From: Myrica gale
Taxonomy: Eukaryota; Streptophyta; Magnoliopsida; Fagales; Myricaceae
DNA length: 64,000 bases
Direction: 5' to 3'
Assembly: GCA_963930655.1 (NCBI GenBank)
Contig: OZ005601.1
Coordinates: 13,078,001 to 13,142,000, forward strand
Positions 36,512 through 50,158 of the stretch are shown here, piece after piece. Both the position numbers and the translations under genes were made by a program. Position 1 is the stretch's first letter; each line of letters opens with the position of its first letter. The notes below the pieces were generated by a model. The model ran no database searches and had not been told where the DNA came from. It saw only the letters and a list, made by a program, of their open reading frames with translations.

Positions 36512-39500
36512 TTAAACTATGTGTTGGAATTGTAATTTACTTAAAAAGAAAAATTGTAGTTAAATTATGGGTCTGCCTGTGCTCTGTAGTCTGTGCTAAG
36601 CTGGGAAGCCATGGGCCTGGCCCACTCCTCCAATATCTCTCTCTCTGGGCCGGGGGATCAGGATCATCATTGTAAATTTATCCGTGTGCTATGACTGATG
36701 TTTGGCTCCGCCGAAGAGGCATGATTATAAAGGAAGTTTAAAAGCTTGTAGTTTATGTTTTCAGAGACTTTGGGGATACAGCGAATAAGGACGATGGGTA
36801 TGGTGTTTTTATCTTGATGGAGTGGCATCTTCTCTATCTCCAATGAGACTGATCAGGATTTCAACTCCAAGAGGGACGTGTTTCGTTGTAATTGGGAATT
36901 CTCTGGACAACCTGTGCACCGGATAGGATCTATTCGTTTTTCAAAAGATACCCCAAGCTCCTAAGATGACCATTCAAGTGTGAAACTGCTGCTAGAACGA
37001 TTTGCCATTGTTGTTATATTTCCACGTTTATAATTCAATGGAAATTGTTTTTCATATTGTTTTACACTTTTGCTTAAGTTCCAGTTACTTGTATGAATAT
37101 GATACATTGTGTTCTTTTGCTTATGTTGCAGTTACATATGCCTAGTTGTTGCTTGATATGAAAATCTGAGGATAATTGTTCGGACTTTATTTAATTTTCA
37201 TGATGATATAACTGTTATGTTACACTTATTGGAATATGTTGATATTTGTACTTTTATAATTATTTTGTATCAAGTGTAATTTCAGGTACCAAAAGACCCA
37301 AGACATCATTGAGTCCTATTGTTTTAAAATAGGTTGTGTACAATTGTAAACTAAATTCTATTCTGGTGATTGGTAGAATTTGGTAAAAATTGATTGTTTT
37401 TTGGGTTTTGTCACGGAATTGCTAAAGAGGGAGTTTATTAGTTCATAAGGTTAGATGTTGGCTTTATTCCGTGACATGTATGTTGTTAAGAAACGTGTCT
37501 TGGATGTGGTTGATCAAGAAATTGTGTTTCAGTTAAAAGGATTCAGTTGTGAAGAAATTTGGAAGTTATAAAGTTGTTAAAGTTGTTAAGTGCTGGTTGG
37601 GCTAGCTTGAGGCGAGCTTGAAGAATTCACATTGTAATTTGGAGCTAGATTAAGGCTCAAGCCCAAACGCGGGAGAAATAAATAAGTGACTTATTGCATT
37701 GGTTTACCTAATCATTGAAAAAGGCATTTTGAGTCGCTGGACATAAAGACTTCGACGAAAATAGAAGAGAAAGAGATCTGAAACAGTTCGAAAGCTCCTA
37801 GAGTGAGATTGGTGAAGATTCGAGAGGATGTTGTTCTTGAAGACTTGAAGAATCAAGATTTTAGTTGCCTCCATCATGTGCTATTGAAGAAATCAATCAC
37901 CACCAAGAAAACTCCATTATGGTAGTGGGTAAATATTGGAGTTCCGGTGTTTGTCGATTGGAGTTCCAATCGTCCTGAAGCAAGTTTGTTTTGATCAAGA
38001 TTCATTGAAGTGAGAGATAGATTCAAAGGTTTTGAATTCTACCGCTTGGTGCGGGTTCGAGTGTGTCGTTTGAATTGCTTCTTTCGGGATTTGTTAAGTA
38101 GCATATATTTTTTGGTAAACAAAGTTACCGAATGTAAGTGTATCTCTCATTTAGTGGATTTGTTAATCAGCGGTGAGCCTTGAGTGATTTTTCCCTTTTG
38201 AATGAGTTCTTTCAAAGAGTTTTCCACTTCGTAAACAATCTTTTGTGTTTGTGATTGTTTACGTTTCAATTCCTTTTATATTTGCTTGTTAATTGATTAG
38301 CATAATATAAATTCGAATCTTGGTTGGTTGTGTTTCTTGGTTTAAAAGATTAGATCTAGAATTTTCTGCACTCCAAGTGCTTGTGATATTGTCTAAGTAA
38401 TCTTAGAAGTGTTTAAATTGACTAAATATATTGAATTTCTGTTATTAATAGGACTATATGATATTTTCCAGATCTGGACAGATTCAGTATATTCTTTGTG
38501 CTAAGATTTGTATAAGGTTTTCCGCATTAGGGTGAAATAGGTTGTGCTGAAATTTTTAACATACTATTCACCCCATCTAGGTAAGTTTAGGGTCTAAACC
38601 GTGCTGATAATAATTGTCTTCACGTGGAATGCTCAAGTGAAGCCCTACAATCGGACTTGCTTCCCCTCTCCCCTACCCTTTGGTCCTAAGGATGCTGGTT
38701 TTGAATGAGTGATAATGTGATTACCCCTTCTCCGGGCGTTGATACTCGGAAAACAAGTTGCCAACCTAGTCAATGGTTTGAACTTGGGGTAGTGTACTGA
38801 GGATCTTTGCAACAATTGATCGAATCTTACATCAGTGCGGGCTAGAGTTAGTGGGTTGAACTATTCTATTGCTCATCTACTTTGTAATCCCATTAGCGTG
38901 GGAGCAGTCGAGTCCTCAAGCACCATGTGTGGCAGGTGTTCGAGGACAACTCTGAATGAAAAAGGAAGTTTTTCCACCAATCAGCCGGGATGAGCGAAAA
39001 TTTTGGTTGCACACTTTGTTACACAAATTAGAACAGAAATCCTTGGAAATTTAGTGTTAGAAATTTCCCTTCATTGTGGATTACTTTTGGTTGTCGAGGA
39101 AATTTGCTTGTTAATGAGATGCTTCACTAGTTTCTGAAATCTTGGAATTACCAACCCAGCTGCCAACGTAGGAAATGAAAGAGAGAAGTTGTTTTGGAAA
39201 ATGTTATTGCAGTACTGATCTAAGCTGATCGTTTAGATGATGATGTAGAGAGTAAGACATAAGAATATAGCGCACACCCACCACGTTGGATCCTCCCATG
39301 TTGGATTAGACCAACATCCTCACACGACATTTCCTCGTATAACTGTTTGTCGATCCTATTCCTCTATACCTTAATAGTCAAAACTCTGGTATCACTGTTT
39401 TTCGTTCCACCAAACAAACTAATCAGATAGCTATTAACATAATGTGACAACTTCAGTTGGAGTTGGACCATGGACTTGTATGCTAACTTATGCTATTAAG

Positions 39501-40102
39501 GGCGCGCGCATGATAACGTTCGTCCTAGCTAGCCTGATCTTTGAAAGGAAATCTCTTACCCAAATCAAGTGTTAAAAGCCAGCGATATTGGATTTCTTGT
39601 GCTTATTCGGACGATTTTTAATAATTGCGAGGATCTACAAAAGATTGGTCATTAATTTACATAAACATTTATAAAATGGGTAATGTAGCATCTGATCTAT
39701 AATTAGAAGACAGCTAATCTGATCAAATTCCAACCATATTGGTAATGGGTATACTGTCCCATGCCCATGATTTATATATATACAACTTTTTTTCCTAATC
39801 ATTTTATTTATTGACATTCTTAAAATAATATTGATTATGCTTTAATTGGTGCAATTATGAATTTGTGGCTGATCAGATACGACTGAACTAATTGCTTATT
39901 GTCAAAGCCAATATTTAAATATGCGGATCTGTCGTCTTCTTGGTAGGACATTGGGACAATTGTTTCTTTGTCTTTGATAAGGGGAGGCAAAAGACAATAT
40001 CTTCCCCGCCAGATACATATTCAGGGTCCTCGCTGTAAGGACTTGGGAGTAACTTGCAAACCTCACGGATTTGTTTCTCCTAAATAATTTACTTGTTTAA
40101 CA
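36512..40102. other. 3' flank of the JAR1-like gene and intergenic DNA
   Basis: The 3'UTR presumably occupies the first few hundred bases, though no classic AATAAA signal stands out close to the stop. From about 37500 to 39000 the sequence has the look of an old LTR or retroelement leader, but I found no paired repeats, target duplication or coding motif. 39000-40102 shows nothing recognisable. Confidence 0.4.
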
Positions 40103-40105
40103 TAA

Positions 40106-40530
40106 CACTACAAAAAAAAACACCTATAGCGGCGGTCACTGTAGCGGCGGTCACGAAAACCGCCGCTACAATGTGGTTTTAGCGGCGCTTACGAAAAACC
40201 GCGGCTATATGATATTTTTAGCCGCGGTCTCTGTAGCCGCGGGACGTACCGCGTCTACAGACCCGCCTATAGCCGCGGTTGATGACCGCGGCTACAGAGA
40301 CCGCGGCTAAAAATATCATATAGCCGCGGTCTCTGTAGCCGCGGTACGTACCGCGGCTATAGGTCCTACCTATAGCGGCGGTCGTACTGACCGCCGCTTT
40401 AGGTATGGTGCCTATAGCGGCGGTCGTACTGACCGCCGCTGTAGGCTGTACCTTTAGCAGCGTTTTTTTTTAAACGCTGCTAAAGATATACCTATAGCAG
40501 CGGTTTTGAGACAACCGCTGCTATAGGTAT
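40106..40530. repeat. Left subterminal repeat array of CACTA-2
   Basis: Many direct and inverted copies of a roughly 13-bp motif (TATAGCGGCGGTC and TAGCCGCGGT variants). In related transposons such repeats bind the element-encoded DNA-binding protein. Confidence 0.9.
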
Positions 40531-43500
40531 ATGTGCAAAAAAAAGGAAAAAAATATTATTTATATGTTAATAATTATTTTATGGATTATTTTAAGTCTTT
40601 TAATACATAACTTTATGTTGTCATGTGTCTAACAAATTTTATTTTAAGAGACTTCCTTAATAAAATGCATAATTAAAAGAAGTGTTATGAAAATTGAAGT
40701 TAGAGAGTGTTATGAACACTAAAGTTGTGACATAATATATTTGAAAGTATAACAATATTTGTTATTATTGATTAGAACTAAGTAGTTATGAAAACTTATA
40801 GTATAGTATCATACTTATAATTAGCAATTATATTTGAATAATTTGTAATATAAGACTAATTATGACATATTATTTATTTCAAAATTAGATATTGTAAATT
40901 TAACTTATGCAATTAAAATACATATCATGTATTAAATGACTAAAATACTTATAGTATTAAATGATTAAAATACTTATAGTATAGAAAATATTATACTTTT
41001 AAATTTTAAGTACTATATATTATTACTATCATGTTGTTTTAATTAAAATTATTACACTAGTTATAAAAAAGAAAATTAAATACATATGCTATAGTTTGAA
41101 TTCTAAATATAAAGATTTTTTAAATATTAGTATAAATTAGAAATGCTTTTAATTTATTAAAAACACATATTTAGAAAATATTGAAATTTTTTAGAAAAAA
41201 ATTGGGTTACTAAAATAGTTTTTTATATGGGCCGGCCATGATAATCAGGCCAAGGCCCAGGGCCGGCCCATATATATTTTTTAATACAGCAGAGGGTGAA
41301 ACGGCACCGTTTCACCCTCTGCTGTATTAAAAAAAAACGCAGGGGTGAAACGATCACCCCTGCGTAAATGTCCCCCCTCCCCCGCGCACGCAGTGAACCC
41401 TAACCGCTCTCCTCCTCTTCTCCACTGCCGGCAAAAACACCTCTCTCTCTCTCTCCTTTTAGCTCTCACCCTCTGCTCCTTCGTCCTCGCTGGAACCCTA
41501 ACAAATCTTGCAGGAAAAGTGCCGAAATCAACATTTACCACCTCTGACTCGGCGACATCAGCCAGGGCTCACACGAGAAAAGCTAAGCAAAAAAGTTCCT
41601 TTCTGCTTCCGTCCGGTGGTAAATGCTAGCTAGCTATATGGATGCATGTGTATACATTTTCTCCTCTGTTTACTTTCAGTGTTTAGCTTTCAGATAAAAG
41701 TTTCTGTTTATGTTGGGTTTTTTCTTTGTTAAGATGAAATAGAAATTCTGAATTGAGAGAATTGGTGCCCGAGGCCATATCTCTCCTCACCCGGTATCGC
41801 AAGGGACTCCATTCTCAAAGGCTTCCATTTCTTCCTTGAATACCAACTTAGCGAGTGGTGGACCCAAATTTTTGAACTGCTCTGTTCAGTAATTGTGATG
41901 GGTTGATAGTTTTTGTAAAATGAAAATTACGAATATTGTTATAGAAACACATGTACATAGTTGCTCGGTAAGGAAATAAAATGGAAAATCGAAAGATGTC
42001 TTGTGGGAAAGTAGTTATGCAAAGATCAAAGTGGCTTGGATCTTTTGGTAAATATCTTGTGCTTATGAACAGATACCAACTCATGTTGCCTCTTTTTTTT
42101 TTGGGTCTCTATTCTCATACTCTGCATATAAATATCTTTCAGTACTGAAAAATTCTGCATAGTGCAATGATGCTGGTACTTTGTTTTCTTGATGAATGCT
42201 GACTACTTTCTTGAATTATTCTTATTGTATGTCTTCGTGATACATTGAGATTATTAATGTCCTCAGCAAACCAATAGGTCTTTAGAATTCTCAAGCAACC
42301 ATTTTCCAGTCAGTACATTTTCACATTTAGGCCGGAGAGTTTGGTGAGCAAGGACTAAAGAAATTAAATACGTTCCACTTGTTGGATTATTAGAGGTATC
42401 ATTGCCAACATTTTGGGAGTAAAGAATTAAAAGTTGAAATTCTTTACTCCCTATTGTTGAAGTTCCATTTTTTGCTGCAGATATATTTTTGGCTCTAGTT
42501 TTGTAGTTAGCATTAATGTTACTATATGATTTACATCGATTCCTAGATGGTCTGTCCTGAATTTTGGATAAGCAATATCAGCCAAGGCAGGAATTATTCC
42601 CAACTTGAATAAGCAGGAAACAAGAGCTGGAAGACAAGCTCTTGAGCAGAAAAAAACTGAAATCTTAAGGTCTCCCTTCACTTATTACGTTTTAATGGCC
42701 ACCATTTCTCTATTGTTAAGTTGAAATTCTTTGCCCTGATCACAACTCTTAAATCATGACCATGAAGCATAATTTGTTTTCAGCTGATTTGTTCTGCCTA
42801 GTATAGTAGCTCATTCTTGGATTCCTCTGTTTGCCAGTAATTTTCTGCTAATTATAAACCAACAATATCACCGTGACTTTTTAATAGATTATTTCTGTAA
42901 CCCTTACTTTGATCATCCAATTCCAGTGTCAAAAAGCCTTATTTAGCAGTTCATTGTTGTATAAGGAAGCCCTTTTTTCCCCATTTTTTAAAGCCATATT
43001 CAAGATTAGCATACTTGCTGCTCCAAGTACTTTAATCCCGGAAAAAGTTATCAACAATGAAAAGAAATTCTGGTTTGGACTTTTTCAACTGTACAATACA
43101 AATATGGTAACCTAGTAAGCTCTTCAATCTTATCATAGAGATAAATCTTTAGGAGAGGATTGGAAGAGAATACAAAATGACCTCCGAGCACACACCAAGG
43201 TTGAGTATCTTTTGCCATGACAAGAGAGAGTTGCAGTTCTGAAGCCAAGGTAAAAGAAATTTCCAACAACAGGAAGTAACGTCCTGCTATCTAGTCTTGA
43301 AACATCAAGCTTTTGAACTGCTTTGAAGAGTACAACTGTCGTTGCATCATTCACAACTCCTTCCCCAAAAATATTTCCCCCCCCTGTTTTTCTGTCCTTT
43401 TTCTCTGTCTTTTCCCCAGAACTTTGTTGGGGTTGATGATGTATCTTGAAATTCGTAAGTGACTTATATGATAACATATTTCTATTTCACAGGTCAGTGG

Positions 43501-43981
43501 TATATTGCCGATAAGCATATTACTCTTTCACAGGTTAGTGGTATCTTGAATCTTTTCATCAATTACTATTGTTTGTTCTGTTGTCCTTATTTTTTGGAGA
43601 TTGGAGTTTGTGGATTTTAGAAGGCGGAGGGTTTGGCTAACTATTACTTGTTGTTGGTTCTGTGGAGTTTATTGGAGATAGTGGTGTTTGTGGATTTTGT
43701 TGGAAGGCGGAGGGTATGGCTAACTATTTTTTGTTGTTGGTTCTGTGGAGTTTATTGGAGATTGGAGGGGTAAGTGTTATATGATGTTGGTTATGTGTTT
43801 TTGTTGGAGATTGGAGGACTTCAGTTGTGTTATTCAATATTTAATGTTTGTTTCTTTTCATTTAAAGCATGGGTTTGTTTGTTAATTTATGTTAGTTTAT
43901 AACAAAATATTGACAAATGTGATGAACATTAAAATAATGCATAATTTTTTGTTGCATTTCATATAGTTATTACTAGCGCTC
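40531..43981 (+). other. CACTA-2 leader region upstream of the transposase
   Basis: An AT-rich stretch (40531-41220) is followed by a GC-richer block (41280-41620) with a near-palindrome GGTGAAACGGCACCGTTTCACC at 41294-41315, and then sequence with intron-like character. The frame at 41345-41629 (MKRSPLRKCPPS...) has no motif. Gene fragments include the NHX exon at about 43247-43378. A possibly exonic but unassigned segment is at 42560-42671. Confidence 0.5.
43247..43378 (-). pseudogene. NHX: Captured Na+/H+ exchanger (NHX) exon, antisense within CACTA-2
   Basis: The minus strand reads IFGEGVVNDATTVVLFKAVQ followed by KLDVSRLDSRTLLPVVGNFF and YLG. FGEGVVNDATxVVLFxA(I/V)Q is the conserved membrane-segment motif of plant vacuolar/endosomal NHX antiporters, and GNFFYL follows at the expected spacing. 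Only one exon-sized piece is seen, with no neighbouring NHX exons, so it is a fragment. It lies antisense to the transposase in the leader. If transcribed from the transposon promoter it would produce antisense NHX RNA. Confidence 0.82.
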
Positions 43982-46900
43982 ATGGACAAGAGTTGGATGA
44001 AAAAGAAACGCGGGACAAGAGAATATGTGTTGGGAGTCAATGAGTTTCTAGGTTTTGCATCTAAGAGTATGGGTAGTGATGGGAGAATTTGTTGCCCTTG
44101 TGTAAAGTGCGTCAATTACAAGAGGTATAACATCAGTACGGTACATGATCATTTGGTCCAATATGGGATGTCCCCGGGTTACGATTATTGGTTTGCGCAT
44201 GGTGAATTGCGAGATAGGGTAACATCTAGTAATCCATCTATTCCTGTTGGAGATAATCAAATGTGTGAACCATCATCTGGACTGCATGAACTATTACACG
44301 AGGTATTTCCATTAGTATCGGAAACACAATCCCATAATGTACGAGAACAAAGAGAACCGCATCCTACTGAAAATACTGCAAAGTTTTATGACATGCTTAA
44401 AGATGCAGACGATCCTTTGTATGAAGGGTGCACAAAATTTAGCAAGTTAACTGCTGTTGTACAGTTATACCATTTGAAGTGTATGGGAGGTTGGAGTAAT
44501 ACCTCTTTTACGTGTTTACTCCAAACACTGGTTGATATGCTCCCCGCGGGTGCTAAATTGCCAAAGGATACTTATGAAGCTAAAAAATACATGAAAGAGT
44601 TAGGACTTGGATATGAAAAGATCCCTGTTTGTCCAAACGGTTGTATGTTGTTTTGGAATGAGAATGAGAAGAATGACGTTTGTTCAAAGTGTGGAGCATC
44701 AAAATGGAAGGGCAATGGGGAGGGAAATATTTTGTCCCAGAATGAAGGTGAATCATCCAAAAGATCCAAAAAAAAACCGGCGAAAGTTTTGCGGTGGTTT
44801 CCTTTAAAGCAACGCTTGCAGAGATTATTCATGTCCTCAAAAACTGCTTCTCATATGAAATGGCATCACGATGGACGTGTAAATGATGGGTTGTTAAGGC
44901 ATCCGGCCGATGGTCAAGCTTGGAAAGCTTTTGATGCACAGTATGCTGATTTTGCTTCTGATCCTCGTAATGTTAGGCTTGGGTTAGCAGCGGATGGGTT
45001 TAATCCTTTTGGGAACATGAGCACTAGTCATAGCACATGGCCAGTGATATTAGTACCATATAACTTGCCTCCTTGGATGTGCATGAAACGTTCATCTTTA
45101 ATGTTGTCATTACTAATTCCTGGACCGAAATCTCCTTCTTTCAAGATAGATGTATATCTAGAGCCATTGATATTGGAGTTAAAAGAGTTGTGGGATCTTG
45201 GATTAGATACTTATGACATTGCTTCGAAAGATATGTTTAAGATGCGTGCGGCATTGATGTGGACAATTAACGATTTTCCTGCATATGGTGACCTCTCTGG
45301 ATGGAGTACAAAAGGACGTCTTGCATGTCCATGTTGTATGTATCAAACTTGGTCACGATGGTTGGATAATGGTAGAAAATTATGCTACATGGGGCATAGA
45401 CGGTTCTTACCATTAAATCACAGGTGGAGAAGAGATCAAAGATCATTTGACGGTACTTATGAAATGGCTCCACCACCCAATTTTATGACCGGTGATGACA
45501 TTTGGAGGGAAATACAGGGTAATTTACATTTTGAGTCAAGTGTATGGAAGAAGCAAAGTATTTTCTTTTCATTGCCTTATTGGAAGGATAATATGTTGCG
45601 TCATAATCTAGATGTTATGCATATTGAGAAAAACGTAGTGGACAATATCATTGGTACATTGCTAAATGTGGACGGGAAGACAAAAGATAACTATAAGGCA
45701 CGTCTTGACTTACAAAGCATGGGAATAAGACATGATCTCCATCCAAAGATCACTGATGCAGGAAAGGTGCATTTGCCTGGTGCTTGTTACTCAATGACTC
45801 GCGAAGAGAAAGAAGGCTTCCTAAAAGTGATAAAGAATGTCAAAGTGCCGGATGGTTTTGCTTCGAACATATCACGTTGTGTCAAGCTTCAACAACGTAA
45901 TATCATAGGTTTGAAGAGTCATGACTGTCACGTCTTGATGCAACATTTGATGCCTATTGCAATACGGAGATCGTTACCAAGCGTGGTTTGTTCTCCTTTG
46001 ATCTCATTGTCATGTTTCTTTAGAGAAATTTGTTCCAAAACATTACGATTGGAGGACTTAGATCGACTTGAGGCTCAAATTCCTATAACATTGTGTCAAC
46101 TTGAAAGGATATTTCCGCCTGGGTTCTTTACTGTTATGGTGCACTTGGTCGTACATCTAGTCGCAGAATGTAAGATGGGTGGACCGGTTCAACTTCGGTG
46201 GATGTATCCTATTGAAAGGTAATATTAATTATAGAGATATGTTACAACTGTGTCTTTGCACTAGGACTTATTTAATAAACTGTAATATTGTTGGTGTAGG
46301 TGCATGCACCGTTTCAAATCTTATGTTCGCAACACGGCCGCACCTGAAGGCTCTATTGCTGAAGGATATATAGCAGATGAATGCTTAACTTTTTGTTCAA
46401 GATATTTAGAATCAGTCCCAACGATCTTTAATAGATCACCAAGAAATGTAGACGATACTATGAGTGGAATATCTTTCGTTCGTCTTGATATGAAAACATG
46501 CACGCAGGCTCATCGATATATCCTTTTTAATTGCGATGAGTTAATTCAAATCCGCACGTAAGTGATGTTAGACTCCTGACTCTTTCATTGAGCATGAACT
46601 ATAGTTAATAGTATTAATTTTTTTACTTCTATTGTCTATGTGTAGAATGCATAAAGATCGATTGAAGGCAAGAAACCGTGGTAGTCGACCAACAGATTAT
46701 GTCATCGATAAGATGCATAGAGATGAATTTTGTGACTGGTTTCGAGACTATGTATGTGTTATGTTTAAAATGTTTTGCATTGGGATTACTTTAACTCTTA
46801 CAACTAGTTTTAATCTTGAGTTGGTGTCCGAGGAAAATAGGTTCAAAATATGGACGAGACGATGAAGCGTCAACTTCCAAATAGAGTTCGATGGCTTGCT

Positions 46901-47506
46901 AAAGGTCCAAACCCCGAAGCTAGATCATTAAGTCGATATGTACGTAATGGTATGAAGTTTCGTACAAAAGGCAATGAAATAGGCAGAACAACTCAAAATA
47001 GTGGAGTATGTGTGACTGTTGAAGGGGGCACCACATATTACGGGCGAATTAGAAGTATCGTTGAGTTAAACTATTTTGATGAAGAATGTTTTGTACTATT
47101 CAAATGTGATTGGGTTGACACAACTATTGGTAGGGGATATAAAGTTGATGAGTTTGGATTCGAACTTGTTAATTTTTCGCGTTTGGTGCATACTGGAGAT
47201 CGATTAAGCGATGATCCATTCATTTTGGCACCACAAGCATCTCAAGTATACTATGTAGCAGATGAAAGACATCCAAATTGGGAAGTAGTTGTCAAGACCA
47301 AACCAAGAGATGTATTTGATGCAGGCTCATCGATGTTAGAGGACGACATACATGACTACTGTGAAAATGAACCTTACAATTTCAACGTTGAGCAAATCCT
47401 TGAGAATGTACAAGATGATTTGATCTGGTTTAGAAATGAGGTCGAAGGAACAACACTAGATATACCTCAGAACTTTCCTATGGTATGTCAAGTTTCTCTA
47501 TGTTAA
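43982..47506 (+). CDS. TNP2-like CACTA transposase (Transposase_21)
   Basis: This is the catalytic transposase of CACTA-2. Exons are 43982-46218, 46300-46557, 46646-46751 and 46841-47506, all GT-AG with matching phases, predicting 1088 residues. Domains in order: an N-terminal transposase-associated domain (SWM...ICCPCVKC...YDYWFAHGE, residues about 1-80); a zinc-ribbon-like CPNGCMLFW...CSKCG near 217-240; the Transposase_21 core (LRWFPLKQRLQRLF, DGFNPFGNMSTSHSTWPV, HNLDVMHIEKNVVDN near 541); a DUF4218 segment (LKSHDCHVLMQHLMPIAIR near 644); and a C-terminal DUF4216 region (TQNSGVCV...YYGRIRSIVELNYF). The last exon may instead splice at 47479 to 47646, where the frame ends after two codons. 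I see no disabling change. Confidence 0.92.
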
Positions 47507-47650
47507 TTGAGTTTTTTGTATGTATTGCGCATTACAATTATTCTCTGTGTTTTAGTTATATTGGCGTTGCTTTGTTTAAGCAAATGTTTTGTGTTGTTGA
47601 ATTTTACATTGAAATCACTTTTATGCATGTTTAAATATTGTATAGGTACA

Positions 47651-49542
47651 ATGACGAGGAAGAGGTTTAGAACTATATCTTCTTCATCACAGCAATATAT
47701 GCCCCCATCTCAAGAAGCAACGCCGTCGCAGCCACCCGAGCTGCCTTCAGAACAGGCTACGATGCCGTCCTTCGAAGATGATCAATCTTTGAATGATAAT
47801 GAAATTATTGGTATGTTCATAACCACAATAGAGATAATCTTACTTATATTTTAGTGAATAATGTTTCACATACTAAATATGCAGGTGGTAGTGGACTTCG
47901 GAAAGTGCGTGGTGGCACGCGGATGACGGACGTCTGGAATCTGAAGGAAGACGAATTGATTCCAGTACAATTCAATGGCAATGGGCAGCCATTGGGTAAT
48001 GAAGGGGGAATATTTAACAAATTCACGGGTTGTATTGCCCGTGTTGCGAATCAAATCCCATTAGATGCGGCGGATTGGCGTAAAGTCCCTATGTCAACAA
48101 AAGAGGACTGTTGGAGCCTCGTGACGGTATAATTTAATAATGCCGATTTTTCATATAAATTTAATAATTGACGCACCTAACTCTTGCGATATATTTTGCA
48201 GAAACGATTTACAATCCCCGAGCCTCCCTTAGGGGATATTCTCAAGAGCTGGTTTCTCAAAGATTTAGGAGAGAAATGGAGGAACTATAAGTGTAGTTTA
48301 AAACAGAAATTTTTTGATGAGGCCTTTACGCCTCAGTATGTGAAAAATAATGCTCCAACAGACGTTAATTTGGAGCAATTTTGCAAATTAGTCGATTTTT
48401 GGTACTCTGATGCAGGACGGGTACGACATTATTTATTTTGTATTATAGTTTTCAAGAATGTAGGTTATTATTAATCTTAATTCTCTTGATGTTAATGTAG
48501 CGTCGAAGTGAATCTGGAAAACAAAATCGATCGCTTCAAACGTCGGTCCACACTGCAGGATCAAAAAGCTTCGCACGTTATGCTCACGAATTGGTATGTA
48601 GCACTTCATTAGTTTGTTTAATGGTATGATATGATATTTATCATTAACATTATTATTTTTGATTTACAAATCTCTTGACGAATTGGTGTTTGCGATGCAG
48701 GAAAGAGAGAAACAAATTCCAATCGACCGAGCGGAGTTATATAAAACCGTTCATATACGTTCTGATGGATCTCCAATAAATCCGGACGCAGCAGAGAAAA
48801 TAGTAAGTCACAACCTTGATTTGAATGTGAGAATATTAATTCAAAATATAATTCTATGTTGTATTCTCTCAGAGGCGAATGGAGGAGATTGGACTGAATG
48901 ATTCAGGAAGTTCCCAATCTTTAGGCCAATTTAGAGTGGATGGCAGCATCGGTTGGTCACCATCTGACCGATATGCACAAGTGATTGGGCCAGACAGACA
49001 TGGTCGAGTTCGCGGCGTTGGATTAGGACCAACTCCGAAATCTCATCCTGACAACGCGAACTGCATATACAGTCAGCCTGCATCCACTACTAACGAGAGA
49101 GAGAAACACTTGGAAAATAGAGTTCAATCGTTGGAGTCAGAACTAGCATCGCTTAAATCTACACTACAGAGGATAACAGAAGTTTGGGTAAAAGTTTTAT
49201 TTACTTATTCTCACATGTTATTATTGATTCTATTTATATATACATCTGAGTGTTAATTAATTTTGTATTAACGTTGTAGGATCAACGACAAAACCAAAGT
49301 GCTGACAATAACATTCAAGTTTCACCAGCAATTCATGGATCATCTCGTGCAAGCCGGAAAACGTTTATTGGTAAGATACTAACATAAATTAATACTGTCA
49401 TTAATGTAATTTTAAGTGTGCACTAAGCTTATTGGTTCATGTCATTACTGTTTGTTAATTTTCAAATATTGTAACAACAGATAATGCAAACGAAGCACAA
49501 AGCGCAGGATGTGCTGAACGTGCTGAAGGTGCTGAGGATTAA
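47651..49542 (+). CDS. Transposase_24 (TNP1/TnpA-like) protein of CACTA-2
   Basis: Eight exons join without a frame break: 47651-47810, 47885-48126, 48202-48420, 48501-48593, 48701-48802, 48873-49187, 49280-49370 and 49481-49542, giving 427 residues. The central part (SGLRKVRGGTRMTDVWNL; LPLGNEGG-like and WRKVPMSTKEDCWSLV; WRNYKCSLK) matches the plant Transposase_24 family, the second protein of CACTA elements. A leucine-heptad coiled coil (EREKHLENRVQSLESELASL) lies near the C-terminus. By analogy with TnpA it should bind the subterminal repeats. It starts 144 bp after the transposase stop on the same strand, suggesting a shared primary transcript. A separate start codon at 47651 is assumed. 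Confidence 0.88.
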
Positions 49543-49779
49543 TTTTTATAGTTATTTGTTCTTAAATGTCCAAACTTATTACTTTTTAGATTATTGACAG
49601 ACTGTCCTTCAGAAATATTTTTTTGGTGTAAGACTTGTACGATAGGATTATAATGAAATATATTTTGGTCGATTATACTTTTCTTTGAATGCATCAGTTA
49701 GTTATCACAAAATTTGTATACCAGGAAAATACTAAAAAAAAAAAATAATAATAATAAATATATAAAATTAAAAAATTAC

Positions 49780-50158
49780 CTGTAGCGGCGGTCAATGACC
49801 GCCGCTACAGGTAAAATAAATAAAAATAATTACAAAAATAATTACAAAAATTGTCTGTAGCGGCGGTCAAGGGCCGCCGCTACAGGTAAATCAAATAACA
49901 AAATTAAAAAAAAATTACCTGTACCGGCGGTCATTGACCGCCGCTACAGGAAATGTCTATAGCGGCGGTAATGACCGCTGCTATATGACCGCTGCTATAG
50001 CGCGGCGGTCTTCACCAGCGGTCAACGAAACCGCCGCTATATACCTATGCCGACGGGTATATACCGGCGGTCGTGACCGCGGCTAAAAAACCGCGGCTAT
50101 ATCCTATAGCAGCGGTTTATATGCCTATAGCGGCGGTTTTTGACCGCCGCTATAGGCG
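49780..50158. repeat. Right subterminal repeat array of CACTA-2
   Basis: Direct and inverted copies of TAGCGGCGGTCA/TGACCGCCGCTA with spacers of AT-rich DNA; the mirror of the left array. Confidence 0.9.

Noticed and set aside
37500..39000. Suspected LTR retrotransposon
   Set aside because: No paired LTRs, primer-binding site, target duplication or coding motif found.
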